NCBI GenBank assembly: GCA_964510315.1
Contig: CAZEAP010000019.1
Location: 1-64,000, forward strand
From: CAZEAP01 sp964510315
Lineage (GTDB): Bacteria > Planctomycetota > Brocadiia > SM23-32
DNA: 64,000 bases
Direction: 5' to 3'
Positions 1-8,326 of the stretch are shown here, piece after piece. The stretch's first letter is position 1. Each line of letters begins with the position of its first letter. The translations under genes were made by a program, and so were the position numbers. The notes under the pieces were generated by a model. That model was not told the origin of the DNA. It did not search any database and worked only from the letters and a program-made list of their open reading frames with translations.

Positions 1-180
1 GATGATGCCGAGCGAGTTCGATACGCGATCTCTTCACACCGGCCTGCCGCCAGGAGCCGCCGCCGCTCGCTCTGGATATGCCGCGGCACAGCCGCCTGGT
101 CAGGCTTTTGTGCATCGGGTACCTCACCGCGCCCCTGCGGGGCGCAATTGGGTTTTCGCGGGAAATACCAGGGCTGAAGC

Positions 181-466
181 CCTGGCCTTCACGACCGCGC
201 CGCTCCGCGGCGCAACGGCGACGGACCGGCCGTCGCGGGACTCCCCGATGATCCGTCGGACGTCATACCTGCCCAGCGGGGCACCGCCGCACAACGGCCT
301 CCGCCGCGAGCCCCGGCTTCCACGACCGCGCCGCAACGGCCACGGACCGGCCGTCGCGGGACTCCCCGATGATCCGTCGGACATCATACCTGCCCAGCGG
401 GGCACCGCTGCACAACGGCCTCCGCCGCGAACCCCGGCTTCCACGACCGCGGCGCTCCGCGGGCCC
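181..466. repeat. Tandem direct repeat, about 2.3 copies of a ~121-bp unit
   Basis: A unit containing ACGGACCGGCCGTCGCGGG followed by CTCCCCGATGATCCGTCGGA recurs with an exact 121-bp offset (241 versus 362, 311 versus 432). The first copy carries about 9 extra bases near 201-210, and a third, partial copy ends near 466. Just upstream, 168-185 is a palindrome, CCAGGGCT-GA-AGCCCTGG. I see no credible gene in 1-658. Reading frames that cross this stretch are open only because it is GC-rich and repetitive. Confidence 0.75.
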
Positions 467-658
467 GCTTGCCGACCCTGGCGCTGCCTCCCGGTAGCCC
501 AGGTGCATTGAACCGAACGGAGAGATTCCCGCCACGGGCGGGTAAACTTCGCTCGCAGAAGATGCGCTCGCTCAGAACGACATCGGGAGCGGTGCCCCGG
601 CGGATCGCGCGCTGTTTCTACAGAGCAACTTTGGGATTCAGAATTCTTCTCCGTTCGA

Positions 659-1702
659 TCAGTCGGGTAGCGCCGGTATGCCCGCACGGACCACCTTTTC
701 GTTGCGGGCCGACTGGAAGGCGGCGTCGAGGACGGCCATCACCCGCCGCATCTGGGGCGGCTTGACGGCCGGCTCCGCTTCCCCGGCCGGCACCTGAGCC
801 ACGTTCTCGTAGAAGCCCCGCCAGCGGCCGGCCACGGTCGGGACGGTTCGCTCTTCCTGCTCCGTTTTCAGCAGCCCGTAGTTCTCCTCCGGTTCCTCGG
901 CGGCGTCTATCTCGCCCCGGCACATAGCCCCTTCCTGGGGGTCGAGGCCGTATTTGCGGAAGGCCCCCGCCGTGCCGAAGGCGTGGATTCGCGGCTTCGG
1001 TATCATGTGCATGCCGCCGCCATCCACCACGGCGGTGGCCCCGTCCTCAAAACCCATCACCACCATCGCGTGGCTGTCCACGTCGCGATCCGGATAGTCG
1101 TGGTGCATGCGGCAGTAAACGGTCTGAACGCCCTGCGGGACGATCATGAGACACTGGTCGATCATGTGGGTGCCGAGGTCGAAGAGCCTCCCTCCGCCCT
1201 TCTCTTCCCTTCCACGCCAGCCGCCGGGCGGGCCGAAGACCTGCCACGCCATCTCCAGCCACCGCAGCTCCCCCAGTTCGCCCTCGGCCAGGAGCTTCCT
1301 TAACGTCAGGTAGTCGCCGTCCCAGCGCCGGTTCTGGAAGACGGTCAGCAGGACGCCGTTCCGTTCGGCGGCGTCGATCATGCGGTCGCACTCGGCCAGC
1401 GTGGTGCACATCGGCTTGTCGGTCACCACGTGCTTGCCGGCGTTCATCGCGCGGACGGCCAACTCGCAGTGGGTATCATGGGGCGTCGCCAGCACGACAA
1501 GATCGACTTCGGGATCGGAGATGACCTCGTCCAGACCCGCGTATGCCCTGCACTCTCGTTCTTCCTCGATTTTCCGGCGGGTCTCCTCGCTGCGGGAGCT
1601 GACCCCGTGCAGCTCCAGATCAGGCTCCAGGCCGATGAGGTAGCTGTGAAAGGACCTCCCGGCGTACCCGTAACCGATGACCACCGCTTTCGGTTTGCCC
1701 AT
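659..1702 (-). CDS. Gfo/Idh/MocA family NAD(P)-dependent oxidoreductase
   Basis: This 347-residue protein has the two-domain layout of the glucose-fructose oxidoreductase / inositol dehydrogenase family. The N-terminal Rossmann fold carries the glycine-rich motif GYGYAGRSFH (residues 9-18). The usual EKP signature appears as TDKPM (about 94-98), keeping the catalytic lysine. The C-terminal half is the alpha/beta substrate domain. Such enzymes oxidise or reduce the ring carbons of sugars, inositols or nucleotide sugars; the substrate cannot be read here. The ATG start follows AGGAAGGG at good spacing. It stands alone, with a sigma-70-like promoter upstream. A second Gfo/Idh domain lies at the 3' end of the EPS locus, fused to an epimerase. 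Confidence 0.9.
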   Translation of the reverse strand: MGKPKAVVIGYGYAGRSFHSYLIGLEPDLELHGVSSRSEETRRKIEEERECRAYAGLDEVISDPEVDLVVLATPHDTHCELAVRAMNAGKHVVTDKPMCTTLAECDRMIDAAERNGVLLTVFQNRRWDGDYLTLRKLLAEGELGELRWLEMAWQVFGPPGGWRGREEKGGGRLFDLGTHMIDQCLMIVPQGVQTVYCRMHHDYPDRDVDSHAMVVMGFEDGATAVVDGGGMHMIPKPRIHAFGTAGAFRKYGLDPQEGAMCRGEIDAAEEPEENYGLLKTEQEERTVPTVAGRWRGFYENVAQVPAGEAEPAVKPPQMRRVMAVLDAAFQSARNEKVVRAGIPALPD

Positions 1703-1757
1703 GATTCCCTTCCTGCACTGTCGAACGCTCTACGGTTGATTTCGCCTGCCTCCACGC

Positions 1758-1785
1758 ATGATACAGAGTCCCCGGCACGGTGCAA
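1758..1785 (-). promoter_or_regulatory. Sigma-70-like promoter of the Gfo/Idh/MocA gene
   Basis: On the minus strand TTGCAC and TATCAT are separated by 16 bp, placing a transcript start about 50 nt before the ATG at 1702. The assignment rests on sequence resemblance only. Between this site and the tRNA gene (1786-2136) I see no gene or clear element. Confidence 0.4.
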
Positions 1786-2136
1786 CCAACCTCCCCTCTG
1801 GAGGCAGGATGTGTTTTGGGACGGCTCCTCTTGCACTTCGGGCGCTCGCTGCTAACAGGGCCGTCCCCTTTTTCGCAGGGGAGAAGTTCAGGACTGTCCG
1901 ATGCACCTCGCCGCCGTCGCCGCCCTTCAGGGCTGGGACTCGGTCACCGGCTATGCCTGCAGCCAGAGCGGCCGGCCGCGCGGAAAGCTGAGCGCGTTCG
2001 AGTGGGAGAGCGACCCGGCCACTACGGCCTCCGTGGCCGTCGGGGCCCTGTTGTTCCGGCGGGGGGACGTGGAGCCGGCACGCCGGACGGTCGCAGGCGA
2101 GCCGGCCTCGCGAAGAGGCTTCCGGGCAGGCCCGGG

Positions 2137-2226
2137 TGGCGGAGAGGGGGGGATTCGAACCCCCGGAGCCCGCGAGGGCTCAGCGGTTTTCGAAACCGCC
2201 CCGTTCGGCCGCTCCGGCACCTCTCC
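2137..2226 (-). tRNA. tRNA-Ser, anticodon CGA
   Basis: The minus strand folds as a class II tRNA. The 7-bp acceptor stem is GGAGAGG/CCTCTCC. The anticodon stem GCGGT/ACCGC encloses the loop TTCGAAA, giving anticodon CGA, which reads UCG serine codons. A long variable arm, TGAGCCCTCGCGGGCTCC, follows, then the T arm with GTTCGAATC. The discriminator is G and the terminal CCA is encoded (2137-2139). Confidence 0.95.
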
Positions 2227-2233
2227 GGGGGTA

Positions 2234-2262
2234 AGTATAACCGAAGCGCTCGGGCAAGCCAA
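2234..2262 (-). promoter_or_regulatory. Sigma-70-like promoter of tRNA-Ser
   Basis: TTGGCT and TATACT are separated by exactly 17 bp on the minus strand. The -10 hexamer ends 7 bases before the first base of the tRNA, the expected geometry for a stable-RNA promoter. Confidence 0.55.
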
Positions 2263-2326
2263 ATATTGACGCTTCCCGCTATCCGGAGGGTGGGAGCGGG
2301 TTCTGCCGTCGGCGTAAGCGGGGCCC

Positions 2327-2941
2327 TCAACCGCCCTGGACGACCAGTGAGCTTCCGCCCTTCTCTGCGGCCTTCTGCAGTGCCTGCCGGGCGGACCTCA
2401 GGAAGTCGTTCTCATCTTCATGAGACTCGGCGAGCTGCGCTATGCCGGAGGAGGAAGTCACGTGCCCGTTGTCGCCGTTGCCCTGCACTCGCGCCATGTC
2501 TTCCAGCGCCCTTCGGATACGCCCCGTGGCCGTAGTGGCGTCCGAGGCGGTCGTGTGAGTGAAAATTATGCTGAAGGCTTTCCCGTCGTAGCGCGCCGCC
2601 GCGTCGCTGCAACGAATCTGCTCGTGGATGATTCGGCCGAATCTTTCCCGCAGTTTCTCGCCGATGGCCGCTCCGTTTCCCCCATCTTCACCATCGCCCG
2701 AACTCAGCACGCACAGACACAGGCTGAGCGGGTAGCGGTAGCGCTTGGAAGCGCGGACGGCCAGCCCCAGTTGCTCCATGAACTCTATCTGACTGAACAG
2801 GCCCGTCGACCTGTCGTGCTTGGCCGTATAGAGCATCTCCCGGTGAGCTTTCCGGTGCTGGGCCTCCCTCTTCTCCAACTGGCGTAACCGTTCGCGCAGT
2901 TCTTTCACTTCTTCCACAAGCTCCTTTTTTGTGTCCGGCAT
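2327..2941 (-). CDS. Degenerate GGDEF-domain protein with N-terminal coiled coil
   Basis: This 204-residue protein opens with a charged coiled coil (KKELVEEVKELRERLRQLEK), followed by a GGDEF-like fold from about residue 38: the HDRSTGL motif typical of diguanylate cyclases, then RYPLSL, and at the active-site hairpin ARYDGKAFSIIF. The signature GGDEF is replaced by DGKAF, so the metal- and GTP-binding residues are lost. It is unlikely to make c-di-GMP and may instead be a structural or sensing module. The ATG at 2941 was chosen because the coiled coil starts there; the frame stays open upstream to 3010, and GTG starts at 2950 and 2953 are possible. A PilZ protein is encoded near 63 kb. Confidence 0.7.
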   Translation of the reverse strand: MPDTKKELVEEVKELRERLRQLEKREAQHRKAHREMLYTAKHDRSTGLFSQIEFMEQLGLAVRASKRYRYPLSLCLCVLSSGDGEDGGNGAAIGEKLRERFGRIIHEQIRCSDAAARYDGKAFSIIFTHTTASDATTATGRIRRALEDMARVQGNGDNGHVTSSSGIAQLAESHEDENDFLRSARQALQKAAEKGGSSLVVQGG

Positions 2942-3090
2942 TTCGTCCACCACGGTCCTCCCCGCCGGTTCCCACAAAATCGGCGTTCTTCGTTCTATGA
3001 CGACAATCACCAGTATGCCGATATCGCGACAGCAAAATCAACTCCGTCCGGGGTAACTTCGGGCCGGCCGCACCACATCCGTTTGAGCGA

Positions 3091-3202
3091 CACGGCGGCG
3101 CCGTGTGGCGCGACCTTCCAGGTCGCAGTGCCGGGCCATCGGTGGCCCGGCCTGTCCTGCGCCGCTGGAGGGGTGCGGGGGCAAAGTCCGCCTGAGGCGG
3201 AC
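3091..3202. repeat. Array of four consecutive perfect hairpins
   Basis: Four inverted repeats lie almost end to end between two leftward genes: CACGGC-N3-GCCGTG (3091-3105), GCGACC-N5-GGTCGC (3110-3126), CCGGGCCA-N4-TGGCCCGG (3131-3150) and GTCCGCC-TGA-GGCGGAC (3186-3202). On the minus strand the last runs into TTTG, so it could weakly terminate the glmS-glmU transcript. No gene is seen in 2942-3287. Confidence 0.6.
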
Positions 3203-3287
3203 TGCCAGCAGGGATGCCCGCGCTGCTACAAGCAGGTGCCCCTCTGTGGGGTGAGCCCGCCGGGGTGCCGGGGGATTGGTTGACGGC

Positions 3288-4520
3288 TCAGAGGCTGGGC
3301 GGCTCTTCGGCGATCCGGCGTTCCTGGCGGGTCAGCTCGAAGACCTTCTCCAGCAGGGCGACGTCCTCCTCGGTCTGCTCGACTTCCCTCCGGGCGAACA
3401 TGCGCTTCTGCGTCTTGATCGCCTGCTCGACGGAGCAGCCGGTTACCTGGCCGAAGGAACGCGCGTAGTTACAGAAACTGGGCACGTTCTGGCCGACGAG
3501 GCCGTATAGCATGGAGGCGACGCCGACCGTCTTGCCGGTGAAGATGCTGGTGTTGATGGCGCTCTTCGAGTAGTCCCCAAGGACGCAGCCCAAGAACTGC
3601 AGTCCGGTCTCGACGCGCCGGTCGCCGGCCTGTACCCGCACTTCACCGTAGGTGTTTTTCAGGTCACTGTTGCTGGTGCCCGCGCCCAGGTTCACCCAGG
3701 AACCAACGTAGGAATGCCCGAGGAAGCCGTGATGCTGCTTGTTGCTGTAGGGCTCCACAATGGTGGCCTCCACCTCGCCGCCGATCTTGCAGGTGTGGCG
3801 TATGGAGGTGAACTCCTTGATGGAGGACCTCTCGATGACGCGGGAGCCGGGCCCCACGTAAAGGGGACCCTGGAGATAGCAGAAATCCATCACCTCTACC
3901 CCTTCGTCCAGCACGATCTGACCCTCGTCGGGGCGCAGGACGGCGGTCTCGGCGAGTTCTACGCCCTCGGCGACGAAAACGCCGGGCCGGGGCTCGCTGA
4001 ACTCTCCTTCCTGGATCCGCCTCTCCAGGTTCGCCGGGAAAAGTTCCTCCAGAGAGCCGATCACCTGGAACGGATAGTCGAAGGTCCGCAGGGGCTCCTG
4101 CTCGTTGAGGGGCAGATCGAGGCCCAGAAGATAGCCGGTCGCCTCTTGGGCACTCAGCTCTTCGGGCACCGGCTCTTCGGAAGGCAGCAGGGCCACCGAT
4201 ACCCTTTCCCCGGAGGTAGAGAGGAAGGGCTCGCCTTTGTCGAGCCACTCCCTGAAAGCCGTCGCATAACGGACGTCCGGCGCCACAGCCGCATTCAGAA
4301 AAAGGACGGGGCCCTCCTGAAGTTCCCCCTGGGGAAAGGAACCGTCCGCTATCTCCTGCAGGTAGTCCCGCACCAGGTGGCTGACGCGAGGGGAGGCCAG
4401 GGAAGCCACCTCCCGCAGGTTCCAGGCGGCGCAGGTTACCCCGAAGGCGGGGCGGGTGAGCGTGATGGGCCACATCCGGCGCTGATGTTGGTCTTCAAAG
4501 AGGACGATGCTTCCGTTCAT
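3288..4520 (-). CDS. Alternative-type GlmU: putative UDP-GlcNAc pyrophosphorylase / GlcN-1-P acetyltransferase
   Basis: This 410-residue protein has a short nucleotidyltransferase-like N-terminus (IVLFEDQHQRRMWPITLTRP) and a C-terminal left-handed beta-helix with hexapeptide repeats from about residue 185. Within the helix are the segments SNKQHHGFLGHSYVGSW and NLGAGTSNSDLKNTYGEV, where canonical GlmU has its acetyl-CoA site. The layout matches the alternative bacterial GlmU family found outside Proteobacteria, which lacks the classic LAAGxGTRM start. The stop of glmS lies 7 bp before this ATG, so both are cotranscribed and should act successively from fructose-6-P to UDP-GlcNAc. Function comes from family resemblance plus context; another sugar-1-phosphate could be the substrate. 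Confidence 0.8.
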   Translation of the reverse strand: MNGSIVLFEDQHQRRMWPITLTRPAFGVTCAAWNLREVASLASPRVSHLVRDYLQEIADGSFPQGELQEGPVLFLNAAVAPDVRYATAFREWLDKGEPFLSTSGERVSVALLPSEEPVPEELSAQEATGYLLGLDLPLNEQEPLRTFDYPFQVIGSLEELFPANLERRIQEGEFSEPRPGVFVAEGVELAETAVLRPDEGQIVLDEGVEVMDFCYLQGPLYVGPGSRVIERSSIKEFTSIRHTCKIGGEVEATIVEPYSNKQHHGFLGHSYVGSWVNLGAGTSNSDLKNTYGEVRVQAGDRRVETGLQFLGCVLGDYSKSAINTSIFTGKTVGVASMLYGLVGQNVPSFCNYARSFGQVTGCSVEQAIKTQKRMFARREVEQTEEDVALLEKVFELTRQERRIAEEPPSL

Positions 4521-4527
4521 CGGCTCC

Positions 4528-6360
4528 TCACTCCACAGTTACGCTCTTGGCCAGGTTGCGGGGACGGTCCACGTCGCAGCCCCGCTCCACCGCGATGTGG
4601 TAGGCCAGCAGTTGGAGCGGTATCGCAGCCACGATGGGCACCAGGGGGTCCAGGGTGGGGGGAATGAAAATGGTCCGCTCCGCAAGTTCGGGCAGCCGGT
4701 CGTCTCCCTCCCGGGCCATCGCCAGAATACGTCCGCCGCGGGCGCGGATCTCTTCCACGTTGTTGAGCATCTTCTCCAATATGCCCGACTGGGCCGCCAG
4801 CACAACGGTGGGCATCTGCTCGTCCACCAGGGCGATGGGGCCGTGCTTCAGCTCCGCGGCGGGTATGCCCTCGGCGTGCAGATAGGAGATCTCTTTCAGC
4901 TTGAGAGCCCCCTCGAGGGCCAGAGGGTATTCATAGAGCCGCCCGATGTAGAGGAAGTTGGGGGACTCCACGTAGGCCGAAGCCATGCGGCGGATTTTTT
5001 CGTCCCACTCCAGGGCCGCCTCCGCTTTCTTGGGCAGCCTTTCCAGCTCGTCCAGGTACTTCAGGGCTTCCCGAAGGGGCATGCCGCGCATTCGGCCCAT
5101 GTATATGGCCAGCAGCACCAAGGCCACCAGTTGCCCGGTGAACGCTTTGGTGGAGGCCACCCCGATCTCCGGCCCGGCGTGGATATAGACCCCCTGACCG
5201 CACTCCCGGGCGATGCTGGAACCGACCACGTTGCAGATGCCGATTGTGTCGGCGCCCCGGAGCCTGGCCTCCCGGACGCCCGCCAGGGTGTCGGCGGTCT
5301 CGCCGCTCTGGCTGATGGCGATCATCAGGGTATCGGGAGTTATCACGGGATTGGCGTAGCGGAACTCGGCCGCGTAACTGACCTCGGTGGGGACGCGGGC
5401 CAGGTTCTCCAGCAGGTACTTCCCCACCAGGGCGGCGTGCCAGGAAGTCCCGCAGGCCAGGATGTGGCAGCGTCGCGTGGTGCGCAGCAGGTCCTCGTCG
5501 ATGCCGCCCAATTTGGCCGTTCCCTCCGAGCGGAGGATACGCCCCCGGAAAGCATTGCGGATGGTATCGGGCTGCTCGAATATCTCCTTCAACATGAAAT
5601 GGGGGTAGCCGCCCCGCTCGATCGCGGGCAGGTCGAAGGCAATCTGCTCGACCTTCTTGGTCACCGGAGCCGCTTGTAGGTCGCAGGTCTCAAAGCCGTC
5701 CGACCGGAGCAGTGCCGCCTCCCCGTCCTCCAGGTATACGACGTCCCGCGTGCGGGCGACAAGGGCCGCCGGGTCGCTGCCCAGCATCATCTCGCCCTCC
5801 CCCACCCCCAGCACCATGGGACTGCCGTGGCGAGCGGCCAGCAGCAAGCCCGGGTGGTCGGCCGAGACAAGGGCAACCCCATAGGCCCCTTCCAGGAGCT
5901 TCAGGGCCGCCAGGAAGGCGGATTGCAGCTCGTCGGTATCCTTCAGGCATTCTTCCACGAGGTGGACGATCACTTCCGTATCCGTCTCGCTGCTGAACTG
6001 GTGGCCGTCTTCCTCGAGTTCTTCCCGCAGCGCGCCATGGTTCTCTATAATGCCGTTGTGGACCAGCGCCAGCCTGCCGGAGCAGTCCACGTGAGGATGG
6101 GCGTTCCGAATGCTGGGCGCCCCGTGGGTTGCCCAGCGCGTATGGGCTATCCCACCCCAAAACACGCCCGCCTCCTCGACCGGCAATTCGCCCCCACTGG
6201 CGCCGGTTATCCGGCCGGCCTCCCGGTGAAGGACCAGGTCGTTCGCAGAAGCCAGGCAAACTCCCCAGGAGTCGTAACCCCGGTACTCGAGCCGCTTCAG
6301 GTTCGCCACCAGCAGGCCGAGGTCCGCCCGCGGCCCGACGTATCCGAATATGCCACACAT
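4528..6360 (-). CDS. glmS: Glutamine--fructose-6-phosphate aminotransferase (isomerizing)
   Basis: This enzyme makes glucosamine-6-phosphate from fructose-6-P and glutamine, the entry step to UDP-GlcNAc. The 610-residue product is of normal length. The start at 6360 gives MCGIFGYVG, so Cys2 becomes the N-terminal nucleophile of the glutaminase domain once Met is removed. AAAGGA lies about 10 nt upstream. The frame is open further upstream but that part has no family resemblance. Two SIS domains follow (CGTSWHA, ISQSGETADT, CNVVGSSIARE), and the C-terminus PRNLAKSVTVE is canonical. It heads a two-gene unit with the alternative glmU and is divergent from the UDP-GlcNAc dehydrogenase. Confidence 0.97.
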   Translation of the reverse strand: MCGIFGYVGPRADLGLLVANLKRLEYRGYDSWGVCLASANDLVLHREAGRITGASGGELPVEEAGVFWGGIAHTRWATHGAPSIRNAHPHVDCSGRLALVHNGIIENHGALREELEEDGHQFSSETDTEVIVHLVEECLKDTDELQSAFLAALKLLEGAYGVALVSADHPGLLLAARHGSPMVLGVGEGEMMLGSDPAALVARTRDVVYLEDGEAALLRSDGFETCDLQAAPVTKKVEQIAFDLPAIERGGYPHFMLKEIFEQPDTIRNAFRGRILRSEGTAKLGGIDEDLLRTTRRCHILACGTSWHAALVGKYLLENLARVPTEVSYAAEFRYANPVITPDTLMIAISQSGETADTLAGVREARLRGADTIGICNVVGSSIARECGQGVYIHAGPEIGVASTKAFTGQLVALVLLAIYMGRMRGMPLREALKYLDELERLPKKAEAALEWDEKIRRMASAYVESPNFLYIGRLYEYPLALEGALKLKEISYLHAEGIPAAELKHGPIALVDEQMPTVVLAAQSGILEKMLNNVEEIRARGGRILAMAREGDDRLPELAERTIFIPPTLDPLVPIVAAIPLQLLAYHIAVERGCDVDRPRNLAKSVTVE

Positions 6361-6403
6361 GGTCCAGGGTCCTTTCGCTCGTGCAACGGGCTGCCCGGCC
6401 TCA

Positions 6404-6431
6404 ATTATAACAACCCGACAGGCCAAGGAAA
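6404..6431 (-). promoter_or_regulatory. Sigma-70-like promoter of glmS-glmU
   Basis: On the minus strand a perfect TATAAT (6404-6409) is preceded at 16 bp by TTTCCT (6426-6431), a weak -35. The predicted start lies about 37 nt before the glmS ATG. It contrasts with the sigma-54 element of the divergent gene and fits constitutive supply of UDP-GlcNAc. Confidence 0.5.
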
Positions 6432-6604
6432 GCATCCGAGCCGTCCTTGGATGCAATATATGTGCCGCCTGCCGGCGGTGGTGCGCGTTCCGCGACCACC
6501 GACCTGGAAACGGACGGCAACGGCACGCTGCACCTTCCTGGGCCGGGACGCCACGTAAGCGAGCGCGCGATGGAGCAGGCGGCGTGTCCATTTTGGTATA
6601 CAGT

Positions 6605-6624
6605 GTGTTCGATTTTCTCGACAC
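6605..6624. promoter_or_regulatory. Dyad GTGTT-N10-GACAC, putative PrsR enhancer (ugd unit)
   Basis: GTGTT and GACAC are separated by exactly 10 bp, centred about 145 bp before the sigma-54 promoter at 6760. The form GTGTY-N10-RACAC recurs before five other sigma-54 promoters in this window. That it binds PrsR is inferred. Confidence 0.6.
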
Positions 6625-6759
6625 GGGCGCTCCTTTGCCTCACGGTCGCCAGCCCCCACCGGCCGCCCCCGCGGGCTTCAGTCCGCCTCTGAACACGGAT
6701 GACCGGCCCGCGGGTCGCATTCAGCGGAGAGCGCCTGAAATCTTCGCCGAAAAGCCGCT

Positions 6760-6775
6760 TGGCACGCCGTGTGCA
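6760..6775 (+). promoter_or_regulatory. Sigma-54 (-24/-12) promoter, ugd unit
   Basis: TGGCACGCCGTGTGCA matches 11 of the 12 defined positions of TGGCACG-N4-TTGCW and has the invariant GG-N10-GC spacing. The predicted transcript start is near 6786, about 100 nt before the GTG start of the dehydrogenase. Confidence 0.75.
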
Positions 6776-6888
6776 TCGATTGCGATGAGGGAGATTGCCT
6801 TCGCTTCCCTCCCCCTGCCCACAGCCGGCGGGGCCTGCAATGGAAAAGGAAGGCCCTTTCAACACACGGCCACAGTACGAGGACCAAA

Positions 6889-8199
6889 GTGAGCACACTG
6901 GAGCAGATACGAAACCGCCAGGCCCTGGTGGGCGTCATCGGCCTGGGCTACGTGGGGCTTCCCCTGGTTCAGGCATTCGGAAAAGCCGGCTTCCGGGTCC
7001 TGGGCTTCGACATCGACACGGAAAAGGTGCGGCTCCTTCGGTCAGGCCGCTCCTATGTCGATTCGGTGCCGGACACCGCTATCGAAGAGTTGCGGCAAGC
7101 GGAGCGGCTCAAGGCCACGGATGACTTCAGCCAGCTCAAGGAGCCGGACTGTATTCTCATCTGCGTGCCCACGCCGCTGACAAAGAACCGTGAGCCCGAG
7201 ATGACCTATATCGAGCGAACGGCCGAATCCATCGCGGAACAACTGCGCGAAGGCCAGCTTATCGTGCTGGAGAGCACGACCTATCCCGGCACCACGCGGG
7301 AGGTGCTGCTGCCGAAGCTGGAGCAAACCGGGCTGCGGGGGGAAGAGGACTTCTACCTTGGGTATTCCCCGGAACGGGAGGACCCCGGAAACCCGGAGCA
7401 CAGCATCGCCAACGTCCCAAAGGTTGTGGGCGGCATCGGCGAAGAAAGCCGCCGGGTGGCTGTGGCACTCTACGAATGCGTTGCCCCCCGGGTCGTACCG
7501 GTCAGTTCCGCGGCGGCCGCCGAGGCCACCAAGCTGCTGGAGAACATTTACCGGGCGGTCAACATCGCGCTGGTCAACGAACTGAAAGTGATCTTCGATG
7601 ACATGAAAATCGACGTGTGGGAGGTCATCGAGGCCGCCAGCACAAAACCTTTTGGGTTCAAGGCTTTCTACCCGGGACCCGGATGGGGTGGCCATTGCAT
7701 ACCGATCGACCCCTTTTACCTGGCCTGGAAGGCCAAGCAGTTCGGCGTCACCGCCCACTTCATCGAGCGGGCCGGGGAAGTCAACACCTCGATGACCGGC
7801 TACGTCGCCGACAAAATCACCCGGGCCCTGAACGAGCACGGGAAACCGGTCAAAGACAGCCGGATCCTGATCCTGGGGGTCGCCTACAAGCCCGACGTGG
7901 ACGACATCAGAGAGTCGCCGGCGCTCCCGCTCATCGAAAGGCTGCAAGCGATGGGGGGCAAAATCGCCTACAACGATCCCCACATACCGGAGTTCCCCCC
8001 CCTGCGCGACCATCCGGAACTGAAAATGCGGTCTGTACAACTCTCTCCGTCAGTGCTGGGCGAGCAGGACGCCGTCGTGGTGGTGACCAATCACCGCTCC
8101 TATGACTACGGCTGGATCGCCCGGCACGCAAAACTCATCGTGGACACCCGGCACGCCGTCCCCCTGGACGGCTGCCCGGGCCAGGTGGTCAGAGCGTAG
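6889..8199 (+). CDS. UDP-N-acetylglucosamine 6-dehydrogenase (WbpA-type nucleotide sugar dehydrogenase)
   Basis: This 436-residue enzyme oxidises C6 of a UDP-sugar to the uronate with two NAD+. The Rossmann motif GVIGLGYVGLPL lies near residues 15-26. The catalytic cysteine, about residue 270, sits in GPGWGGHCIPIDPFYLAWK, a form typical of UDP-HexNAc dehydrogenases rather than UDP-glucose dehydrogenases. The C-terminal UDP-binding domain includes GVAYKPDVDDIRESP. The GTG at 6889 follows GAGGA at 6 nt; the frame extends upstream to 6769, but that part overlaps the sigma-54 promoter and has no homology. With glmS and glmU diverging from it, it supplies an N-acetylated uronic acid to the EPS. 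Confidence 0.9.
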   Translation: MSTLEQIRNRQALVGVIGLGYVGLPLVQAFGKAGFRVLGFDIDTEKVRLLRSGRSYVDSVPDTAIEELRQAERLKATDDFSQLKEPDCILICVPTPLTKNREPEMTYIERTAESIAEQLREGQLIVLESTTYPGTTREVLLPKLEQTGLRGEEDFYLGYSPEREDPGNPEHSIANVPKVVGGIGEESRRVAVALYECVAPRVVPVSSAAAAEATKLLENIYRAVNIALVNELKVIFDDMKIDVWEVIEAASTKPFGFKAFYPGPGWGGHCIPIDPFYLAWKAKQFGVTAHFIERAGEVNTSMTGYVADKITRALNEHGKPVKDSRILILGVAYKPDVDDIRESPALPLIERLQAMGGKIAYNDPHIPEFPPLRDHPELKMRSVQLSPSVLGEQDAVVVVTNHRSYDYGWIARHAKLIVDTRHAVPLDGCPGQVVRA

Positions 8200-8326
8200 C
8201 GACCGAAAGCGCGCTCACCGACGGGCTGCGCCCCGGAACTCTCGGGCGAGTTCACGGAAGCGGTCAACGTGAGGACAGGGACAAGGCCGGCAGGGCAAGA
8301 GACGAGAAAACAAGGAGGCACAGACA

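Noticed and set aside
1779..1794. GG-N10-GC match before the Gfo/Idh/MocA gene
   Set aside because: Only the -12 part resembles the consensus, there is no dyad upstream, and a TTGCAC/TATCAT pair overlaps it.
6382..6397. Leftward sigma-54-like element (CGGGCAGCCCGTTGCA) before glmS
   Set aside because: The -24 half matches poorly and the predicted start would lie at the ribosome site of glmS. A TATAAT promoter at 6404 explains the gene better.
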